A stretch of 64,000 nucleotides of DNA from Symsagittifera roscoffensis (Eukaryota > Xenacoelomorpha > Acoela > Convolutidae): assembly GCF_963678635.1 (NCBI RefSeq), contig NC_087069.1, positions 39,455,076-39,519,075 of the forward strand, written 5' to 3'. The first letter of the stretch is position 1; each line of letters begins with the position of its first letter. Both the position numbers and the translations under genes were made by a program. The notes beneath the pieces were generated by a model. That model ran no database searches, had not been told where the DNA came from, and saw only the letters and a program-made list of their open reading frames with translations. Below are positions 20,035 to 31,200 of the stretch, in pieces.

Positions 20035-20420
20035 TATATTTTTTTCAGGTTAAAGTTTTAAAATTTTGATGCACTTAAAGTATATATGCATTTTGAGTTT
20101 AATTGAAAATCATCTGCTGAAAGTGATGTGATTAGTACTCTCCAAATTTGAACGTGGAAATGACACGAAAAAACTTGAACAATTTCTTGTTTCAAAAGTT
20201 GAATGTAAACATCAGATTTCCCAGCGAAATGAAAAATCAACCTTTTGATCCAGTTTTTCTTAAATTGGGTTAACGTTTTCAATGAAGAGCCAGCCATAAA
20301 TCGTTCTAGAAATTCAAAGAGCTTAAAGGGCATCTAATTTTTCTTTGAATTTTGACAGTTGTCATTTTTTCAACAAAGTTAGGTTTTTGCGAACATTACT
20401 CTTTTCCAATCTTTGGTTCG
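20035..20420. repeat. Dispersed repeat family R1, copy d
   Basis: Shares TTTTTTCAGGTTAAAGT, TGACACGAAAAAACTTGAACAATTTC, CCCAGCGAAATGAAAAATCAACC, TGATCCAGTTTTTCTTAAATTGG and TCTAGAAATTCAAAGAGCTT with the other copies. Non-coding. Confidence 0.5.
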
Positions 20421-20944
20421 CTATGTTTTAAAATGGTTCAGATTGTGTTTTCAATTATAAACAAGGACTTGAAATTACTGCTCGAATGGGGTACAGATAC
20501 ACATCACTCTTTGTTGCTTTTATTGTTGTGATTTGCCTCAGGAACTGACTTCATTTCATCCTAAAAAAAGTAACTCATCAAAAAAGAGTAAAAACAGTAA
20601 AACAGAGTAGAAAAATAATAACTAAATAAACAAAAAAAATGTTTTCATACAATAAGAATTATGATGAGCCGAGTAATTTTCTTTCTTACTAAAAAAGTTA
20701 TAATTTATCAGTGTTCAAAAAAGTTTTTCTCTTGATGGTTGAAAATTAAAAGAAAAAAACGTTTTTTTTTCTGCAAATGGATACCAATTAGGGGCGCTCA
20801 AGTAATGCCAAAAAAGTATATGTGGAAGCACAACAAATCTTGCGAAAATTTTTTTACAAGGCCAAACTGTGCGCTGGATAGGCGCACATTTTTGTGTCTG
20901 TACGTTCCTGGATTCAAGAGACAAATCGTTAAACATTTTTCAAA
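20421..20944. other. Non-coding stretch
   Basis: AT-rich. Overlapping short frames on both strands (20715-20954) are mutual shadows with no motif. No gene supported. Confidence 0.35.
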
Positions 20945-21220
20945 ATGTAAGTAGGTTCCACTTACAAAAGCTCCGTGGATTCCGCGTGCAAATACCTGAA
21001 GTGTATATTTTGTCGGCACAGTTTTTTTGATGCAGATTCCGCAAGAACCAAATATAACTAGATGTTCTGAATTCCCCACTTGTAAGTTGATTCCGCAAAA
21101 TATAAGTGGAATCCACAAAATGTAAGTGAAATTCGCATATGTAAGCGGAATCCTCAAAATTTGTAGGCGGAAACCGCAAATGTCAGCGGATCTCGCAAAT
21201 TTTAAGTAGATTCCTCAATT
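20945..21220. repeat. GGAATCCGC-type minisatellite, locus b
   Basis: About a dozen degenerate ~20-bp units of the form AAGTGGAATCC(A/G)CAAAATGT, closest to a regular array at 21080-21205. It is the same word family as 9930-10265, 11 kb away. On the minus strand it gives short frames rich in FRIPLTY-like repeats, an artefact of the period. Confidence 0.65.
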
Positions 21221-21368
21221 TTGTTTATTACTGAACTTACATAGGAACAATCAAAAGCTATAGGTTGAATTTTTATCTATAGTAATGCTGAATTTAAAAG
21301 CAAGGACTTATCCATTGCCGGCGGTATCCACAAACGAATTTCAAAATATTGGTTAACTAAATAGGTGG

Positions 21369-21745
21369 ATGTCAACCTTTACTATCAATCACGCGACAAT
21401 TAAAGGATTTTGTTCCATTTTTTGGGATTGGAAAACACAATCACCGAATGGCATTCAATTGGTTCACAATCAATTGTCATCAGTAATTGGCTCAGAAAAA
21501 TCATCAGTGTTTGAGATGGTTCAATATTGTGGTTCAGTTGGTTCAGAAATCATCATCACTCGTCAGTATTTGAGAAAAGATGGTTCATTATCTGCTTCAG
21601 TTGGCTTCAGAAAACATCATCACTCATCAGATTTGGGACCAGACGGTTCCGATGTTTATTGGGAGAAAGGACGGCTCGATTGTACTTTTTGAAAGCTGAT
21701 CTGAAAAATTTAAACACTTGGTTTAAATATTCTCTTCTTCGCTAA
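21369..21745. repeat. Imperfect internal repeats (GGTTCA/CATCATCAC words)
   Basis: Two ~63-bp units (about 21535 and 21598) share TCAGTTGG.TTCAGAAA.CATCATCACTC.TCAG and GA..GGTTC, preceded by looser copies of TTGGTTCA. A 107-codon plus-strand frame (21369-21692) covers them but is low in complexity and lacks splice or motif support. I list it as a repeat, not a gene. Confidence 0.4.
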
Positions 21746-21898
21746 ATTAGAAATAAAAATCAACAAGCGAAAAAAATACAGTGAGAAAAATAAGACTTTT
21801 TTGTTTTTAAATGTTGTTCAGTTTGATCAGTCTGACAAAAAATATTGTAAGAAAAATAAGTATTGTTTTTGAATTTTGTCGAGCAATTTGATCAATTT

Positions 21899-22459
21899 TT
21901 AAGTTATAGTTCCCTCTACCTCCTCAGATGTTTCATTTTCATCAGTTACTGCATCCCTCAATATCTCGACCTTCGACAGAGTGCCTTGATTGTCGATTGT
22001 TTCAATGGCTGCAGATATTTGGATGCATTTTGTTAGTGTTCTTATTCTGGTTTGTAATTTGAAACATTCTCCGGATGAAGTCTGCGTTGACTTTCTCTTT
22101 TTGAATTGAACTTTCTCGTTCCACAACTTTATACCCACATCGTTATATGTGCTTGGTTTCTAACTTTTAAGCGTATTTTGAAACAAAGCTTTCACAGTGT
22201 CAAACGAGGTGTCTTTATCCGGACAAATGAACTGTTGAGTACTCTCTAACTGCAGACTTGAAAGTAAAGCAATTTTTTCGTCAGTTAAAGAGTGAGAACA
22301 ATGGTTCTCGCAGACACAGTTGAAAATGTTGAACTTAAGTGCAAGATTTTCATCAAAAACTCGAAAATGGACCGCAAAATCGAAAATGGACTGCATTTTT
22401 TTGACATGAACAGAGCTATTTGAACACGGCTTGAAAAAATGACTTAAAGACAGCTCTTC
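21899..22459 (-). CDS. Unidentified minus-strand exon with one internal stop
   Basis: Minus-strand coding-like segment beginning after a CTTGTAG acceptor (AG at 22461-22460) and open in one register to TAG at 22162-22160 (about 99 codons: EELSLSHFFKPCSNSSVHV..., with a cysteine-containing tract NIFNCVCENHC and an LTDEKIALLSSLQLE helix-like stretch). The same register then continues open for another 86 codons (KLWNEKVQFKKRK..., ending acidic in ENETSEEVEGTIT) to TAA at 21901-21899. Either the exon ends at the first stop or a nonsense change or short intron interrupts a ~186-codon frame. No family recognised. Possible earlier exons lie at 23187-23267 and 24176-24327. Confidence 0.4.
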
Positions 22460-23186
22460 CTACAAGGTAAAAATTTGTTATCTAATTTGCAACACGTTGT
22501 GTTGATGTAAGAATTTTTAAAGTTGTGAACAGCAGAATCTTGTAAATTGTCGAAAAGTTGACTTTTTTTGCTTCGTATGACCAACTTGCCATCTGAAATT
22601 GCCAAATTTCTCTTGGGAAACTAGTGAGAACATTACTGAATCTGGACAATGATTTTGCAGGAATAAGAGTGAAAGTTAGGGTATGCCTCTTGTTGCCTTC
22701 TTTTGGAAATTCTATGTTATCTCATTTTCTGATTCCAGTGTTACTATATTTGGAGCTAATTTATAGTGTTTTAACCTTTCGAAGAGATCAGGCTCAATAA
22801 GACCAACCATATGATTTGTATGACAGTGCGAAAAAACACACCGTAGGTTTGAGGTTCTCACCATTGAAGCTTTTATTTCAAAACCCAGGAATATATGATA
22901 AGAGACCGGCAACTTGTGACATAATCATAGAAAGAAATAGAGGTAAATAGTAAGTTAATGAAATGAGAAATGAGGATAAGATTCTATAGTTTTTGAGAGA
23001 AGAAAAGACCACTAGATTTTGACGCCTACGAGCCCGTTTTGGGTGTACACAATTATCTTAGGTTTAGACACAGCCCCAAATAGATTTAGACATTTGGGTG
23101 TATGATTAACGACAAGCGTTGATCCGAAATACAATGACAATTGGGTTTAGTTAGAGCGAGTTTTCTCAAATTGGAAAAAAAAATAC
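22460..23186. other. Possible intron; one unsupported frame
   Basis: Contains a minus-strand frame (22912-22712) with protein-like composition (VGLIEPDLFERLKHYKLAP) but without acceptor and donor in a compatible phase, so it is not called. The rest is AT-rich. Confidence 0.35.
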
Positions 23187-23267
23187 CTGGGATTTTAACA
23201 AATCCTTGCACAATTGGAACAAAGTTGAGCCATTTAAATGTTATGGTATAATTTTTAAAGAAGTTGA
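23187..23267 (-). CDS. Small minus-strand exon (81 bp)
   Basis: Bounded on the minus strand by a TTTCCTCAG acceptor (AG at 23269-23268) and a CCAG/GTATTT donor (GT at 23186-23185). It enters with two bases and leaves with one, encoding NFFKNYTITFKWLNFVPIV followed by QGFVKIP. The entry phase fits the exon ending at 24176: its last G plus TC gives a valine codon. The length is an exact multiple of three, so skipping it would keep frame. Function unknown. Confidence 0.45.
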
Positions 23268-23384
23268 CTGAGGAAAGAACTTTGGCTAAAAGGCAGTTGA
23301 TTAAGGCATTAAAATTTTTTGTCACTTCAACATACAACACAAAACTAATACTAGATTTTTAATTTGTGTGTGAGAAAGAGTATG

Positions 23385-23490
23385 AGACTGAGATTGTTCT
23401 GCATGCGTTTTGAATCCTGAGAATGAGACTGAAATGAGAACACTTTGGAAGAAGGAGACTGAGATATAAGACTGAGACTGATATTGAAGA
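23385..23490. repeat. GAGACTGA-word microrepeat
   Basis: GAGACTGA recurs irregularly (about 23389, 23425, 23455, 23474), giving three overlapping minus-strand frames rich in Ser/Leu. These are low-complexity artefacts. Confidence 0.5.
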
Positions 23491-23853
23491 AAAAAAATCT
23501 GGAAGACAAAAACAATAAAAAGGATAGAAACAGAAAAATCTTGAAGGATAGATCCAATTGTGAGTGACTTCGTAGATAAGTGACTTCGTGGAGCGCCAAA
23601 GCAAAAGACTAGCTCAGTTCTTTTACTGTAGATGTTTATTTGCACCGAAAAAATGAGATTTCTCATTAAATAGTCATAAAATAAATTAAATTAGTTAAAT
23701 CAATTTTAGATTCTGAGATTTCGAATTTTGTATAAGAACCGTAATGTGAGTGTCTGGGCGGAACGCCAAAAAAAGAGGAGGTCAGAACTTTGGATGATTA
23801 GAATTGCACTGAAAAAAAAACAGTTTTTTAATAAGTTAGTCATAAAATAATTA

Positions 23854-24006
23854 GGTGCCGGCTCCTCGTCCACTTTGCCGGCTCCTCGTCGCAATCCGAG
23901 CCACGATACGAAGTGACGACCTCCACTTCTCCTTTGTCCATAGACGCACCATCGACCGTCGCTGGCACAAAAAAACTCATCGTCTGGTTCATCGTCAGAG
24001 TAAATT
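23854..24006 (-). pseudogene. Acidic pseudo-exon, copy 1 (frameshifted)
   Basis: Minus strand, after a TTATTTAG acceptor (AG at 24008-24007): YSDDEPDDEFF, then a run of seven T shifts the frame; one base over the sequence continues VPATVDGASMDKGEVEVV and SYRGSDCDEEP. The paralogue at 24714-25067 reads the corresponding DDELFVPTSIDG without the shift, so the extra T is a lesion. A GACGAGGAGCCGGCA unit is duplicated at the end. The protein would be strongly acidic; family unknown. Confidence 0.5.
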
Positions 24007-24175
24007 CTAAATAAGGATAATTTAGGACTGATTTGGAGGATAAGGGTTTGGATGTTCTTATGTAGATATTTTTGGGAGAGTTTAAATAAATTAACAAAGG
24101 TGGTAAAAAATGGGTTGTTCACGCGGCCCTAGTCTTAGTTAATTTAAGAATTACAATGTCAAAAATTAAAAATAC

Positions 24176-24327
24176 CTGTTAGTGAAAGGACTGTAAAAAG
24201 ACTCCAGATCCTGTCTGCAGAAGGGAATTTTTGGATGCCACCTCCCATTTGCAATCCTTCTCCAACAGTCCAAGAATATAGAAAAAATTGCTTCTTAATT
24301 TCGATTATTAAATCTGGATATTTTAAC
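24176..24327 (-). CDS. Minus-strand exon with hydrophobic segment (152 bp)
   Basis: Acceptor GTCACCGTAG (AG at 24329-24328) and donor AACAG/GTATTT (GT at 24175-24174) on the minus strand. One base completes a codon on entry and one base is left on exit. The translation runs LKYPDLIIEIKKQFFLYSW, TVGEGLQMGGGIQKFPSADR, then IWSLFTVLSLT, a mixed basic/hydrophobic sequence with a glycine-rich turn. The exit phase matches the exon at 23267. It lies between the two acidic pseudo-exons. No family recognised. Confidence 0.45.
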
Positions 24328-24713
24328 CTACGGTGACGAACGTGAAACAAATTAAAGAGCAAAAAGAAGAATGTTTTGACGAAAAAGTTTGAGGTTGTTT
24401 GAAATTGGATTCGCCCGGGATCAATCTCAGGCTCTTTTGAAAACTGTGGCAGCTAAAACAGAAGAGGAGGTCAGTTCTATTACTGTAGATGATTGAGTTT
24501 GCATTAAGAAAATTGAGTCATAAAATGAATTAGTAATATTAGTTTGAGATTCTGAGATTTCGAACCTTTAGAAAAACATTAAGTAAAGTGACTTTGTGGA
24601 CTGCCAAACAGAAGAAGAGATCAGAAGTGTAGATAATTGACTATGTGCTAAAAAAAGAGTTTTCTGAAAACTAGTTTTGGAAAAAATTAGGAATTTTATA
24701 TTGAGATTTTTAG

Positions 24714-25067
24714 ATTTTATTTCTCAGATGAGGGGGACAGACAGTCAGTTGTAATGAGGTTGAGCTTCTCCGGTCTCGACCACGGCCTCGGCCCGGCTTC
24801 AGATGCCGACTGACGGCGCAAAAGTGAATGGCGTTGTTCTTCCGGCGCCCGCACCCGCTCGACCAATTTTCTGTTTGGTCGGAGTCGTCCTCGGATATGA
24901 TAACGATGTCGTCCTCTTAAGACTGCATCTTGGCCACTGCCGGCTCCTCATCGCGATCCAAGCCATGGTACGATGTGACAACCCCCACTTCCACGTCGTC
25001 TATTAAATCACCATCGATCGACGTCGGGACAAACAATTCATCGTCTTGTTAATTAACAGAGTAACTT
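24714..25067 (-). pseudogene. Acidic/RG-rich pseudo-exon, copy 2 (nonsense)
   Basis: Minus strand, after a TTTGTTTAG acceptor (AG at 25069-25068): the register reads SYSVN, a TAA, then DDELFVPTSIDGDLIDDVEV, SYHGLDRDEEPAVAKMQS, a second TAA, and on through EDDIVIISEDDSDQTENW to a basic tail GRGRGRDRRSS. It is homologous to the pseudo-exon at 23854-24006, including the acceptor context, but has different lesions. Its acidic middle and RG-rich end resemble nuclear or RNA-binding protein tails only in general composition. Confidence 0.5.
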
Positions 25068-25296
25068 CTAAACAAAAATAAAGTATGGTTGACATGTTCG
25101 TCTGTGGTTTCTTTTGAAAAATTCAGCTTAGTGGTCAAAGGTGGAAAGAAGGGGTTGTTCACATGGCCCCATGGCCACGGTGGTGTTGGAACAGACTGTC
25201 CTTTTCTTCTTTACTCGCCAGCCTTTCCTTTGTTGCCGGCAAAAAAAAACAGAAAACAATCAGTGTGTCAGATTAAACTGAGTATCTTGTTTTGGT

Positions 25297-28200
25297 ATAA
25301 ATGGAGTTTTTCAGTATACGGGATGACGAAACTCAGTTTTTGAGATGAATTGAGTATTTGACCATACGGGATGACAAATTTCAGTTTTTGGGGCGAAATG
25401 AGCGTTTCCGTATTCGTGATGACGAAACTGTTTTTGCGGCGAGTTGAGCGTTTCAGTATACGGGATGACGAAACTCATTTTTTGGGCTGAATTGAGCATT
25501 TCCGTATACGGGATGACGAAACTCAGCTTTTGAGATGGATTGATATGTATCTTTAAGTTTTGCGGTGAAAGGAATGTTTCAGTACATTTGATGTTGAAAC
25601 TCAGTTTTCAAGATCAAATGAGTATTTCAGTATTCGGGATAACGAAATTCAGTTCATGGGATGAATTGAACCTTTCAGTATACGGAATGACTGAACTAAG
25701 TTTTTGGGATGATTTGTGGTTTTCAGTAGACGGGATGACGAATTTCACTTTTTGGCATGACTGGACTATTTTAGAACAATGGATGACAAAACTCAGTTTT
25801 TGGGATGAATGGAGTTTTTCAGCACACGGAATGAGGAAACTCAGATTTCGGGATCAATTGAGTATTTCAGTATCCGGTTTGACGAAACTCATTTTTTGGG
25901 ATGACTGGATTTTTTCAACAAACGGATTGTCGAAACTCACTTTTTGAGATGATTTGAGTTTTTCAGTGCACTGAATGACGAAACTCAGTTTTTGGGGATG
26001 AAATGAGCGTTTCAGTATACGGGATGAGGAAACTAAGTTTTTGAGATGAATTGAGCGTTTCAGTACACGGGATGACGAAACTCAGTTTTTGAGATGAATT
26101 GACCGTTTCAGTATACAGTATAACGATACTCAGTTTTTGGGATGGAGAAAGTTTTTCAGCATACGAAATGAGAAAACTTATTTTTTCCGGTTAAATTGAG
26201 TGTTTCAGCATACGAGATGACAAAACTAAGTTCAAGGGATGCTTTTCACTATACTGGATGTTGAAACTCATTTTTGGGATGACTGGAGTATTTCAGAATC
26301 CGGGATGACGAAACTCATTTTTTGAGGTGACTGGATTTTTTCAGCAAACGGAATGACGAAGTTCATTTTTCGTGATGCACTGAGTTTTTCAGTATACGGG
26401 ATGACAAAACTTCTTTTTTTTTGGGGGGAGTGTTGAATTTAGCGCTTCAGTATACGGGATGACGAAACTAAATTTTCGAGATGAATTGAGTATTTCAGTA
26501 CACGGGATGACGAAACTCAGTTTTTGGGATTAATTGGGCGTTTCAGTATACGGGATATTGTTTCTCAGTTTTTGGCATGGATGGAGTTTTTCAGCATATG
26601 GAATGAGAAAACATAATTTTCGGGATGAATTGAGTATTTCAGTATACAAGATGACGAAAATCAGTTCTTCGGGGGTTGAATTGAGCGTTTCAGTAAACGG
26701 GATGACGAAACTCAGTTTTTGAAATGATTTGAGTTTTTCAGTATACGGGATGACGAAATTAAGTTTTTGGAATGACTGGATTGTTTCAGTATGCGGGATT
26801 ACCAAACTCAGATTTTGGGATGAATTGAGTATTTGACCATACCGGATGACAAATTTCAGTTCTTAGGGCAAAATGAGCGTTTGCGTATTCGTGATGACAA
26901 AACTGTCTTTGGGGCGAGTTGAGCGTTTCAGTATACGGGATGACGAAAAGCAGTATTTGGGCTGAATTGAGCATCTCCGTATACGGGATGACGAAACTCA
27001 GCTTTTGAGATGGATTGAGCGTTTCAGTATACGGGATGACGAAACTCAGTTTTTGAGAGAAAGTGAGTCTATCACCACACTGGATGAAACTGGGTGCAGT
27101 TTTCAGGCAACGGAAGTGTGTGTTTCAGTATATGGGAAAAAGTTTGGCCAGATGCTATATCTTCAAGTTTTCCGATGAAAGGAATGTTTCAGTTTACTCT
27201 GTTCTTAAGATGAAATGAGTACTTCAGTTTACGGGATAACGAAACTCAGTTCAAGGGATGAATTGAACCTTTCAGTATACGGTATGACAAAACTCAGCTT
27301 TTGAGATGGATTGAGTATTTCAGTAGACGGGATGACGAATTTCACTTTTTGGCATGACTTGACTATTTCAGAACAAGGGATGACAAAACTCAAATTTTGG
27401 GATAATTGGAGTTTTTCAGCACACGGAATGAGGAAACTCAGATTTCGGGATCAATTGAATAAATTGAATATTTCAGTGTACGCGATGAAAAAACTCAGTT
27501 CATGGGATTAATTGAGTTTTTCAGTATCCGGGATGACAAAACTCATTTTTTGGGATGACTGGATTTTTTCAACAAACGGATTGACGAAACTCACTTTTTG
27601 AGACGATTTGATTATTTCAGTATACTGAATCACGAAACTCAGTTTTTGGGGATGAAATGAGCGTTTTAGCATACGGGATAACGATACTCAGTTTTTGGGA
27701 TGGAGAAATTTTTGCAGCATACGAATTGAGAAAACTTAGTTTTCCGGTTGAATTAAGTATTTCAGCATACGGGATGACAGAACTCAGTTCAAGGAAGGAT
27801 TTTAAGTATACTGGATGTTTTAACTCGTTTTTTGGGATGACTGGAGTGTTTCAGAATCCGGGATGGCGAAGCTCTGTTTTGGGGATCAATTGAGCGTTTC
27901 AGTATACGGGATCACGAAATTCAGTTTCTGACTTGATTACGGTTTTTCACTATACTAGAAAAAGAAACTCACTTTTTGGGATTAGTTGAGTATTTCAGTA
28001 TACGGGATGGCAAAATTCAATTTTTAGGATGAATTGAGCTTCCAGCTCACGGAATCAGGAAACTCAGTTTTCGAGTGGATTGAGTATTTCAGCATACGGG
28101 ATGACAAAAATCAGTTCTTCGGGAGTTGAATTGAGCGTTTCAGTATACGGGATGACGAAGCTCTGTTTTGGGATTGAATTGAGCGTTTCAGTATACGGGA

Positions 28201-31200
28201 TCACGAAATTCAGTTTCTGACTTGATTACGGTTTTTCACTATACTAAATAAAGAAACTCACTCTTTTGGGATTAGGTGAGTTTTTCAGTATACGGGATGA
28301 CAAAACTGAATTTTTGGGTTTGAATGGAGCTTCCCGCTTACGGAATGAGGAAACTCAGTTTTCGAGTTGGATTGAGTATTTCAGCATACGGGATGACAGT
28401 ACTCAGATGATGGGATGAATTGAGTATTTCAGTATTCGGGATGACACGAATTAGTTTTCGGGGGTTGAAATGAGCATTTCAGTATCCGGGATGAGAAAAC
28501 CCAGTTTTTGAGATGAATTGAGTATTTCAGTACGTGAAGACTAAGAACCGTTTTTGATATGAATAGAGTTTTTCACTATACTGGATGCTGAAACTCAGTT
28601 TTTAGGATGAATTGATTATTTCAGTATACGGGATGACGAAATTCACTTTCTGGGATGACTGGATTACTTCAGCAAACGGATTGACGAAGTTCAGTTTTTG
28701 GGATGAATAGAGTTTTTCCTTATATGGGATGATAAAACTCGTTTTTTATTGGGGTGAAATGAGCGTTTCAATTTACGGGATGAGAAAACTAAGTTTTTGG
28801 AACGAATAGAGTGTTTCAGTACACGGGATGACAAAACTCAGATTTTGGGACGATATGAGCGTTCCAGTATACGGGATAACGATTCTCAGTTTTTGGGATG
28901 GATTTTTAAGCTTACATATTGGAAGAATAAATTTTCGGGATGAATTGAGTATTTCAACATACGGGATGACGAAACTCAATTTTTGGGGCGAAATGAGCGT
29001 TTCCGTATTCGTGATGACGAAACTCTGTTTTTGGGGCGATTTGAGTGTTTCAGTATACGGGATGACGAAACTCAATTGTTGGGCTGAATTGAGCATTTCC
29101 GTACACGGGATGACGAAACCCAGCTTTTGAGACGGATTGAGCGTTTCAGTATACGGGATGACGAAACTCAGTTTTTTAGAGGAAGTGAGTATTTCACCAC
29201 ACGGGATGAAACTGGATGCAGTTTTCAGGCAACGGAAGTGTGTGTTTCAGTCTATGAGATAAAGTTCGGCCAGATGTATCTTCAAGTTTTGCGATGAAAG
29301 GATTTTTTCAGTACACTGGATGTTGAAACTCAGTTTTTGGGATGAATTGTTTATATCAGTATCCGGGATGACGAAACTCACTTTTTGAAATGACTGGATT
29401 TTTTCAGGAAACGGATTGACGAAGCTCAGTTTTTGGGATGAATTGAGTGGTTCAGTGTATGGGATGACAAAACTCAGTTTTTGGGACGAATTGAGCGTTC
29501 CAAATTACGGGATAACGATACTCAGTTTTTGGGGCGAAATGAGCGTTTCCGTATTCGTGATGACGAAACTCTGTTTTTGGTGCGAATTGAGCGTTTCAGT
29601 ATACGGGATGACGAAACTCAGTTTTTGGGCTGAATTGAGCGTTCCAGTTTACGGGATAACGATACTCAGTTTTTGGGGCGAAATGAGCGTTTCCGTATTC
29701 GTGATGACGAAACTCTGTTTTTGGAGCGAATTGAGCGTTTCCGTTGACGGTATGACAAAACTCAGCTTTTGAGATGGATTGAGCGTTTCAGTATACGGGA
29801 TGACGAAACTCAGTTTTTGAGAGGAAGTGAGTATTCCACCACACGGGATGAAGCTGGATGCAGTTTTCAGGCAACAGAAGTGTGTGTTTCAGTATATGGG
29901 ATAAAATTCAGCCAGATGTATCTTTAAGTTTTGCGGTGAAAGGAATGTTTCAGTACATTTGATGTTGAAACTCAGTTTTCAAGATCAAATGAGTATTTCA
30001 GTATACGGGATAACGAAATTCAGTTCATGGGATGAATTGAATCTTTCAGTATACGGAATGACTGAACTAAGTTTTTGGGTTGATTGGAGTATTTCAGTAG
30101 ACGGGATGATGAATTTCACCTTTTGGCATGACTGGACTAATTCAGAACAAGGGATGACAAAACTCAGTGTTTAGTTTTTCAGCAAAAGGAATGAGGAAAC
30201 CCAGATTTCGTGATCAATTGAGTATTTCAGTATACGGAATAACAAAACTCTGTTTATGGGATTAATTGAGTTTTTCAGTATCCGGGATGACGAAACTCTT
30301 TTTTGGGATGACCATATTTTTTCAACAAACGCATTGAAGAAACTCATTTTTTGAGATGATTTGAGTTTTTCAGTATACTGAATGACGAAACTCAGTTTTA
30401 GGGGATGAAATGAGCGTTTCAGTATACGGGTTGTGAAAAAAAGTTTTTATGATGAATTGAGTGTTTCAATACACGGGATGACGAAACTCAGTTTTTGAGA
30501 TGAATTGACCATTTCATTATACGTGATAATGATACTCAGTTTTTGGGATGGAAAAAGTTTTTCAGCATACGATTTAAGAAAACTTATTTTTCCGGTTGAA
30601 TTGAGTGTTTCAGCATACGAGATGACAAAACTAAGTTCAAGGGATGCTTTTCACTATACTGGATGTTGAAGCTCACTTTTTGGGATGACTGGAGTATTTC
30701 AGAATCCGGGATGACGAAACTCATTTTTTGAGGTGACTGGATTTTTTCAGCAAACGGAATAACGAAGTTCATTTTTTGTGATGCACTGAACTTTTCAGTA
30801 TACGGGATGACAAAACTCGTTTTTTTTGGGGGGTGGTGAATTTAGCGCTTCAGTATACGGGATGACGAAACTAAATTTTCGAGATGAATTGAGTATTTCA
30901 GTACACGGGATGACAAAACTCAGTTTTTGGGATTAATTGGGCGTTTCAGTATACGGGATATTGTGTCTCAGTTTTTGGCATGGATGGAGTGTTTCAGCAT
31001 ACGGAATGAGAAAACATAATTTTCGGGATGAATTGAGTATTTCAGTATACAAGATGACGAAAATCAGTTCTTCGGGGGTTGAATTGAGCGTTTCAGTATA
31101 CGGGATGACGAAACTCAGTTTTTGAAATGAATTGAGTTTTTCAGTATCCGGGATGACGAAACTCTTTTTTGGGATGACCATATTTTTTCAACAAACGCAT

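Larger units (their letters stand above)
23545..24690. repeat. Dispersed repeat R5, about four short copies
   Basis: A ~110-bp motif series (GTGACTT.GTGGA..GCCAAA..AGAAGA, GAGGTCAG..CT, TACTGTAGATGATT, GCA.T.A.AAAA, AGTCATAAAAT.AATTA, GATTCTGAGATTTCGAA) occurs at about 23560-23660, 23700-23855, 24450-24560 and 24590-24690. The copies surround and separate the minus-strand exons and pseudo-exons, suggesting that the local duplication involved a larger unit. Confidence 0.55.

Noticed and set aside
23322-23666. Hydrophobic Ser/Phe-rich minus-strand ORFs in three frames
   Set aside because: Low complexity produced by GAGACTGA repeats; all three frames are open for the same reason.
24799-25006. 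ORFs on both strands in a GC-rich patch
   Set aside because: They lie in other frames of the acidic/RG pseudo-exon 24714-25067, which has a homologue and an acceptor.
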